DNA of 28,705 nucleotides. Origin: Elysia marginata. Its lineage: Eukaryota; Mollusca; Gastropoda; Plakobranchidae. Shown one piece after another: positions 21,232 through 28,705 of this stretch. The notes under the pieces are model-generated. The model worked only from the letters and a program-made list of their open reading frames with translations. It searched no databases and was not told the DNA's origin. The stretch covers positions 68,886 to 97,590 of the forward strand of contig BMAT01003616.1 of assembly GCA_019649035.1 (NCBI GenBank). The letters are read 5' to 3'. Positions within the stretch are counted from its first letter, which is position 1, and every line of letters begins with the position of its first letter. The position numbers and the translations under genes are program-made.

Positions 21232-21899
21232 ATTTTCTTTCTCTCTGTTTCTGTCTCTGTCTCTATCTTTGTGTCTCTCTTTGCCTCTCTTTGTTTTTTT
21301 CCTTCTCCTTGATAAACTTCGATTTTGACATGCGGTATAGTTAAGTTTTAAAACATTAAATTTGAGATACCAATTTCGAGAAGTATACAAGTCATGATGT
21401 CATATGATATGTGAAATGACATGGCATTTTTATGAATTACATAAGGGGGTAAAAAGGAAATAGGTATTGCGCAAGTATTACCAAAAGTTGTAGCTCTAAA
21501 TAGCCATCACACCAATTATAAAAATCAATGAAATTAAAAAAAGTGTTGTAATTTGAACTACCTTTATAACATAGACAATCTTTTGTTTTTAAAATTAACT
21601 TGTCAGTATAGATTGTTGACATATTGTCGTGGTCAAACAAGGCGCAGTATCAGGTCAAGTAGAGTATGCGTTATTCTGATGCGGTTTTCTTTTTACTTAA
21701 AATGTAGTCTTCAATAGAAACTTCCCACATTTCAATCATCTTTATCGGTTTTATTTAGTTTATACGTTTGCCTTTTGTTCATAGTCTCGCGATTAATGCA
21801 GATGTCTTTTTATCTGCTTCATATCAACAAAATTTTAAAGAACTTTCAGTTAAATAATCACAGTTTTATATTTCTGTACGTTTCACGCTCGACTGAGTT
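21232..21899. other. Non-coding stretch next to LINE 3' end
   Basis: AT-rich sequence. If the LINE at about 21900-23420 has a 3' UTR, it would extend into this stretch on the minus strand, but I see no tail repeat or AATAAA-type end that fixes it. The 67-codon minus frame at 21437-21640 has no recognised domain. Confidence 0.45.
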
Positions 21900-23420
21900 A
21901 TTGACTGGGAAGGGCGGCCTCAGCTAGACTCTGACAATGACCCCCCAGACATCTCGTTCCATCACGCATACGTTCAGCTTTTGTAAGTATCAACTCCGAC
22001 ATTTTTCTTTGGAACATGGATAAAATTATTTTTTCTCCTCTCTCACTCGTTCTTGTCTCTTGTGTTGTCGCTGAGAGGATAAGGTCACCAGCAGAGAAAA
22101 CCTTGTGACACAGTTAATGCCCATCAATTTTCATTCTGCTACCAGATGAAGTCCCCAACTTTGCTCATGCTACAGAGCTTACCGGTTTAGCACATTATAA
22201 GCTGTTATTTGCCATTAAGTTTAGAATTCGTCGAGTGGGATTTCTAGGATCGACCTCATTGTCAATGCCTCGCATCCATAAAGCAACAGTAATAAAAAAA
22301 GTCACGTAAAAGAGGCTGTTCTAAAGATTCTTAAGGCATTTTAGGCGCCTAGGTACGTTTCATCCTGTTTTGTGCTTGACATGCGAATGTAAGGTCTAAC
22401 TGTAAGGTCTTGGTCTATGGATGGAACCCACGCACCCAAGTACTCAAAGTCGCCCGCCTTGTTGGTTTCTGTCTTAGAGAATGTCTTCAGCTGAACCTAT
22501 TATTTGATGTTAATTTTATATACCCTCACTTGGGTTGTCGTTGCATTGAGCTCTAGCCCCACCTTTCTGTATTGAGTTTCAATGCGCAAGTTGAATATTG
22601 CTGTGTTCGCAGAATGGCATTACACAGGAGGCAGATATTGTCTGCAAAATGAAGGTCAGAGATGCATTTTCAATGGAACCTGATGGGCTTTTTCGGGATA
22701 AGTCTGAAAGCAAGCTTACCTTCTAAACGACTTGAAGTTTGCTCTGCGCATAATGGCGATTTTATTTCAAACTCCTTTTTCTTTAAATCTGGTGTTCTAA
22801 GTGGTATACATTATTCCTTGAGGATCTGAATATTTTGCTATGGTCGATTTAGTAAGTAGATTTTCTTAAATCAATAAGTGCAAGCATAACCATCATTTCT
22901 TCTGTTTGAGTCCTCAAGTAGTATTCGTTAGGCCATGATCTTTGTGACAGTTGTTCTTTTTAACCTTAATCCATTTTGTTTTGGCCTAAGCTGAGAATCT
23001 ATAGCAGTCCTGATTCTGTTAAGTATCAACCTGATGTATAATTTTGCCATCATGCAGCTCTTTAGTTGTCTGTTTTGGGAAGGTCTGAAACTTTGGCAAC
23101 AGTAAAATTTTGGAGAACAGCTAGAGATCTGATATTCTGAAAGCAATCAGGGCCTGGTTACAGGTGTCCAAGATAATGCCACCAAGGTCGCAGTTCAGTT
23201 CTTGAGGACCTCAGGAGGAATGTCTTCCCCTTCACTCGTGAGGTTTTGGCTTTGGTGTATTTTTATGGTTAAAAGGGGCCACCATCGATGCTGCATTCTG
23301 TTGAGAAATTTGAACATCTGTTCTTGGTTTCTGAGAGCTTGATCGGGAGCCAAGAAGTTTATAGGAGTGGCTGTGCCACATCTGTATTCTCTTCTCAGGA
23401 CACCAAAGACTTGTCATTCG
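21900..23420 (-). mobile_element. Old LINE reverse transcriptase fragment, possibly RTE-like
   Basis: The minus strand carries pieces of a LINE polymerase in the right order across many frame changes. Near 23100-22930 it reads SFRPSQNRQLKS and then KLYIRLILNRIRTAIDSQLR and PKQNGLRLKRTTV, which match RT blocks of the PKxGDxxxxxNYRGISL and NRIRPxIDxxLRxxQNGFRxGRST types. Near 22637-22660 it reads LHFADNICLL, the FADD active-site box with the second Asp changed to Asn. Near 22420-22450 the EYLGAWV-type block follows, and near 22280 LLLYGCEALT. Near 21930 a C-terminal ERDVWG piece closes the protein. No endonuclease domain is seen, so the copy is 5'-truncated. Many breaks and the changed active site mark it as old and inactive. 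The clade assignment is uncertain, and both boundaries are approximate. Confidence 0.75.
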
Positions 23421-25053
23421 TTGGTCTTTTTTAAAGCTCAGGAAACGAATGATTCAAAACAACAACGCCTTGAAATACGAGGAGTTTTACATCCGGCACA
23501 TTTGAACGGACTGTGTGACGCTTGCTTTGACGATCTCACACCCACTAATTATCATTTTTTTTCTCGGGTGTGTGATGGAGTATGCAGTGTACTTTCTAAT
23601 TTTTCCCAAATATCTTTGCTATTCTTCTATTATCCTTATAATAACTAATCTAATTCCGCCAATGAAATAGATAATTTTTTGTAGAGGATTTGAGGAATCC
23701 AAGTCAATCAATATTTAACTACTATAAGTTTAAATTTTTTTTTCGCTCATACACGTAAGTTTACTATCAGTACGATCAGAAAAAAAATAGAAAAAATTAT
23801 CGAAAACGGAAAATTGAAGTACTCTTTATAAATTAAACAACAATTCCATGACACACAAAGTCATGTAGTTCCTAACGTGTACTGTCTATATAAACTAACT
23901 TGTTAAATGTATGATGCATATAACTGAATTTGTTTTATGGTTATCTGGATTACTGAGTGGGTCTTGAGCCATGATATATTTCTGGAAAGAACGGGTTATT
24001 ATTGATCTACTTTGTTTTTTCTGTGTTGTTATAATTTGAACATTTCTAGCTGGTAAGCTACCCACTAAATCAACGTATAAAAAGGGGACCAAAATATTAA
24101 AAAAGCCCTGTGTAATGTTTTTTTTTTACCCATATAATAATCTTTTGTTCTATCATTGTAGCTTAGCATCTCTCTAAATGTTTACCATTTATCATCTATC
24201 GCTCCCTACGCCATCCCTACATTTCTATTTCTATCTATATTATTTGTATCACGTCCAAATTTTAATTTCCTTCTTTCAAAATGCCTCGCTTTTTCTGATT
24301 GTCTATTTAAATAATACCAGAGCGTCAAAACTCACATTAAAAAAATCTACAGCTATGGAGCGGAGTCCTTTTTTTTTACTGACGCCTGAATAGTAAGACA
24401 GGCGGAACAGATTAAGTTGTTTTCTAGAATATATAATAAGGTTTGCACCTGTCAGTGTTCAGTGTACTTTCAACAATGGCCTTGAAGTGTTGATGCCCAT
24501 ACCAACTCTTTCCTTCTTCCCCACTAAATTCTGACTTGAGAGAAAGCTATAATCTATCTAAAGCTGAACACTCAAGTCAAGTTAAAGCTATTGACGCCCT
24601 GGGAAACTCATCCAAGATTTCATTAGAAAGACCTTAGTGTGGAGACCTATTGGATTAAAGCGAGAGAGATGGGGAGACAGGTTTTAAAAGCCCACCATAG
24701 CGTAGTTTCCACTTGTCGAGGTTTTGTCTCTGTGTGGACTAGGTAAAGAGCAGAGAGCTTGGGGAAGATGATCGCGATTGATTTGGTTTAGAACTTTTAG
24801 ATGGAATAGTAAAGGGCGAGAACTTGTTGAGGGATGAAGATTCTGAATTCCATCAGGACATTTTCACATCCTCCTCGAGGGCAATCCGTCAGTGAATATC
24901 TATAGCACTGCGCGTTGCATACTGCCGGTTTCTAATGGTGACACTCCATCTTAAGAAAATGTCTTGCAACCATTAAGGACGTTCACCTTCAAAAATGGAA
25001 GAAAAATTGACGTCCAAAACGTAGGAGAGACTCAGGCCTATACTAATCTACGC
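23421..25053. other. Non-coding stretch, no gene recognised
   Basis: The first hundred bases might still belong to the LINE upstream part but show no convincing motif. The remainder is AT-rich with open frames under 95 codons and no recognised domain. I see no RNA gene. Confidence 0.5.
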
Positions 25054-25101
25054 TCTAGATCTAGATCCAGATCTAAGCCTTGCAATTCGAGATCTAGATC
25101 T
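25054..25101. repeat. Second cluster of AGATCT/TCTAGA palindromes
   Basis: TCTAGATCTAGATC (25054-25067), a variant CAGATCT, and AGATCTAGATCT (25090-25101) lie within 50 bases. The unit is that of the cluster at 3155-3332. An AGGCCT palindrome lies just before it, near 25034. Confidence 0.7.
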
Positions 25102-28100
25102 AAACTAAAACCGACGTGTAAATGAAGAATTTGACGAATGAAAATGAGAGGCGGGCAAAACTATAATTTTTTATGTGTTCTTCCGTATACCATTTTTCGA
25201 GGTCTGCAAAATTCGTCGTAAAAACCCTCTGCAAATTAACAATTGTTAAGTTAATGATATTCAGAGCAAAAAAAAGAAAAGCGCTGTAATCCTGCGCAGT
25301 GTAGTGCATACAATTTTGTTTCATACCATTAAATTTGGAAAATAATTTTTAAATAATTAGGACAGATGTTGAAAAAACTACGGTAGTATTTGTATGAAAC
25401 GGACTATATTATTGATTCTCCTATCAAGTTCACCAAATTTCTTAAAATGCAAACTTGATAGGTACAGTAATAAAAAAGGAATAATGTTTAGCTCCGATGT
25501 AAGTTTTTTGCGCTTAATGGCTACAATTCAAAACAAAATGAACTACTGTAACAATTGCGAAGGAGTCAAGCAAAACACCATGTCCGTCAAAAATGCTCGA
25601 AAGGAGCTACAGAAATTTTACAGATGCACTCTTTCGTTTGATAGATCAATTTTATTCTTATGGGTTGTCACATGCCGATTTTAGCAAGGAATGTCTTGTG
25701 CTGTTCATAAGCTAAAGAATTTTTCAATCACTTTAAAGATTAATAATTTAGCTTTCTTATGGTATCATACTATATACTGGATAAGTTACTTTTCTGACGG
25801 AAGGCTGGTTCTGATGGCTGATGTAGGAAAACATGAAATCACCAATTGCCGTGATTGAGATCATTCAATTAATTAAACAAAAAATGTTGCTTTGTCTATT
25901 AAGCAGGGTTCGTTTTGTTTCACGATAACTTTTTTTTTAACCTGGAATCGTAACGAAATCATGTGTTTGGAGAAGCAGTGCGGGCAAGGAAACCTTTACA
26001 AACCAATATCCTTAAATTTATCAACTTGATCTGCGCTTAGTTGGTAAGGTCTTCCAAAATTCATAGAAACGTATTAAGAACAAAAAAAAACAATGAGCAA
26101 TAATGATCCCGTATTAATAGAAATAAATAAAATTTCACATGGAATGGAATACAACATTTGTGACTATTACTAAAACAATGCATGACGTTTCCACGCGTTC
26201 CCTAATGTCTAGCTCCCTGACAGTCAGAAAGTCAAAGCTGATTTCTAAGCCATCTGAGAACGTGGACAGTAACACCATTCCTTTAACTTCTCCGTCATCG
26301 ATAAAATCCCTTTTCGAACCCTTTTCGCCCCTCCCCCTTTTTAACCTTCCGATTTTGAGACTCACTTACCGGTAAATGAGTTTCGACCAGTGGCGGTTTC
26401 TCTCCTAATCTTATCACATCTGATTAGGAATTCTTCGTTGCCCCATCATCCTCTTGGCTCAACCTCCTCTCCCCCCCCCCTCCCAAACCTTGGGTGTCAC
26501 TTCCCAAGACTTTATCGATACTGTCTATTCCTATTGATCTCCACGGCGCCAACCGGAAGTAGGGGGAGCAGCACGATCTGCGAACACTAACGACACAGCC
26601 TGGATGCTTGTCTGCGAGTCTCAGAGCTATCAAGCGTGCTAGCTGAAGACAGGCCTCGGCTCTGTAGATTCTTAAGTCTTTTTCAAGATGGAAAGGAAAG
26701 ATTCGAAAACTTACCCAAGACTTCCATTAGACACTTAAACTTGGAAATTTAAACAGAAAAGGTGGGTTTCGGGGCGCAGGATGGGATAGGAATACTGACA
26801 CTAAGTTTAAGATGTAAGTTTAAAAGGTACAGAGACATGCCTAGAGTTGCGGTCTCATGATCGAGTTTTCTTTTTCTTTACTTGCAAATTTTGACCACTG
26901 TGTAGCTCCTTTACTCAAAGAGCAATTTCAAATTGATTTAGGAATCCTAAACTTTCATTGCTGCAGTTTGGTTGAATTTCCTCTTTGAATTTCTTCATGG
27001 ATCACTTTGAAGCAGAATCTGCTTTAAGTAAGGCTGAAAAAATAATGTTGTTTCAATACAACTTCCGTAGCTAATTGTCACTCGATTAAAATGGTAAAAA
27101 TCACAGTTTTTACCAACCTTATTCTGATTAGTGGTCGATCAAATATGGAATGAGGTGATTCAGCTTGTAATGAACTCGTACTTAGAATAATGTTTAAAGT
27201 GTCTGTATGTACCTCTTATGGTCATAAATCTCAGTTATCACAAAATACGAATGTTAACACCAATAACTCATTTATTACCATGCCTTATAAACATGGCACT
27301 TTTTTCGAAATAATTATATGGCACTACTCAAAAGCTTTTTAGACGCCCTCTCTCTCCAGCACAAAATTTAAGCCGTACTTAATGATAAAGCTACCGAAAT
27401 ACAATTTGGCAAAAAGTCTTTTTGGCACTGTTGCTTCTTTTAAATTTGGGCTCTTTTTACACCTCTGTGCAAAAAAAAACAAAAAAAAACGCAGAATTAA
27501 AACACTCAGAGAAAGATTTTTGATACTTCGAATTAATATTCGTAGTTTTGGGTTTCAAACTTTATATAAAAATATTACTCTAAAAAGTTAAACTCAATGT
27601 TATAAATTCTCCATATCAAAATAAAGAAGTTTTCTTTTAATCAACGTGTTTTGTATTGATTGTAGCTGTATTTATAAACTATGAAACCTATCACCGCCGT
27701 ACATTCTGAACTAAGTAAGCTTACTTTCTTCCTCGTATCCTTTCGTGAACAAAAACTGAATTTAATACCACAAACCTTCTTGTGTATCGAGTTGATTTGT
27801 ACCAGGAATCAGTTTGTATGGGATAGAGACTTTTCTGGAATGCTGTTTTTGCAGTTTTGTTCGGACCCTGTTTGACTTCATTGTTTGTGATGTCATTTTT
27901 GTATTCTAAAGTGTATAATAAATCTCCGTTTCTTTTACATTGCTCAGTATTTTCAGCTTAGTTGTTTTTTTTTAATCCATTTCATAATTTTCTCCTATTA
28001 TTTGCATTTACTCTGCATGTTTCTCCCTCACTTTGTCTTACATTTTGTAACTATCTACCTTTCACTCGTTATACCTCTCTATATCACAGAACTTCCAACG

Positions 28101-28133
28101 CCGCCTATATCATGTGTCTCTTCTTTCGCACCG
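25102..28133. other. Non-coding stretch, no gene recognised
   Basis: Mostly AT-rich. A 96-codon plus-strand frame at 25394-25684 shows no domain that I recognise. A GC-richer block at about 26200-26660 holds a poly-C run near 26470, a strong splice-donor-like site on the minus strand near 26370 and a 69-codon minus frame (26424-26633). This is described under findings but not called a gene. Confidence 0.5.
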
Positions 28134-28205
28134 TGTTCTCTCTCTCTCTCTATCTCTCTGTCTCTCTCTCTACCATCCCTGTGTCTCTCTCTCACTCTTT
28201 CTCTA
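28134..28205. repeat. Imperfect CT microsatellite
   Basis: CT units interrupted by TAT, TGT and CCATCCCTG. Two overlapping plus-strand frames rich in Ser and Leu (27962-28285 and 28002-28247) run through it. Their composition reflects the pyrimidine-rich DNA and not a protein. Confidence 0.85.
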
Positions 28206-28705
28206 GACCTTCACCACAAAGCACGTCTAGTCTTGTTTTTCCTTTAGCAACAGGAAAAGGCCCACCACCAGCTGTTTTGAGATAATCACGTTTTCTATTA
28301 CCTCCTCTCCGATGCCTGTCCGTTACTACAAATACCTTAGATTTGTCTAATCTACACACACAACAGGTTGTTCAAAAGAGGAAAACGGCTTAAACCAACA
28401 AATAACCAGATTTCCCACACGATTTATTGGTACCGCAGTGGTTTTAGTTTCTATGTCTGAAAAGTAATACAAGAACTTGTACAGAAAATGTCACGTTTTC
28501 TTCAGTTTCCGCGGCATTTACCTAAGAATAATATAGAAACAATTTAATAAGCATAACATTGCAACTGAAAAGCAAAGCTGTGAAGAAAAAAAACCGGAAC
28601 AGATAGATTCATTGTTAGTTTAATAAAGATAAATAGATATAAAGAGAGACAGGAAAAGAGGGGCATACGTTCAAAACGCGGACTTTTTCAGCCCATTGTT
28701 CTCAT
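28206..28705. other. Non-coding stretch to window end
   Basis: No open frame, transposon end or RNA gene recognised in the last 500 bases. The sequence is AT-rich, with an A- and G-rich patch near 28620-28660. Confidence 0.6.

Noticed and set aside
21061-21390. Minus-strand Arg-Glu repeat frame and plus-strand Ser-Leu frame
   Set aside because: Both are the two strands of the CT tract at 21169-21231 and its CT-rich continuation.
1-28705. A host protein-coding gene or a new multi-gene system
   Set aside because: All protein-like sequence that I can recognise belongs to transposon relics. No co-oriented set of intact genes exists.

Overview
This window looks like non-coding, repeat-bearing DNA from an animal nuclear genome. 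It is AT-rich (I judge roughly 35-37% GC by eye), has many long microsatellites, and carries degenerate LINE and mariner copies. It shows no bacterial gene density, operons or ribosome binding sites. The LINE types, the tRNA-like sequences, the dispersed AGATCT/TCTAGA and AGGCCT palindromes and the mariner types together suggest a mollusc, perhaps a heterobranch gastropod. That placement is an inference from general resemblance, not a proven identification. I found no host protein-coding gene that I can support. The window could be intergenic or lie inside a large intron.

Layout. 1-80 is an AGT-type triplet repeat. About 1793-1990 resembles the 3' end of a LINE, read on the minus strand and ending in ATTCAAG-type repeats. 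3155-3332 is a cluster of AGATCT/TCTAGA palindromes. 3618-3706 (minus) is a degenerate tRNA-Ile-like gene with internal promoter boxes and a T-run terminator. About 5975-7055 (minus) is a 5'-truncated CR1/L2-like LINE with the RT tail and the 3' UTR. About 7940-8743 (plus) is a heavily decayed mariner transposase without visible ends. About 9538-9616 (minus) is a second tRNA-like promoter, probably a SINE head. About 12018-12300 is a relic of a retroelement C-terminal domain, and 52 bases beyond it lies the best element of the window: a complete mariner at 12352-13684 with matching terminal inverted repeats, a TA target duplication and a DD34D catalytic triad, broken by two frameshifts. About 21900-23420 (minus) is an old LINE reverse transcriptase, possibly RTE-like. 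A second AGATCT/TCTAGA cluster lies at 25054-25101. Long CT, TTC and ACT microsatellites lie at 14489-14576, 17250-17334, 18582-18692, 21169-21231 and 28134-28205.

The genes do not form a pathway. The window is best read as layered transposon debris in neutral DNA. Nothing I can see amounts to a new biological system. The items most worth a second look are the tRNA-Ile-like gene with an added variable arm, the palindrome clusters, and the nearly intact mariner.
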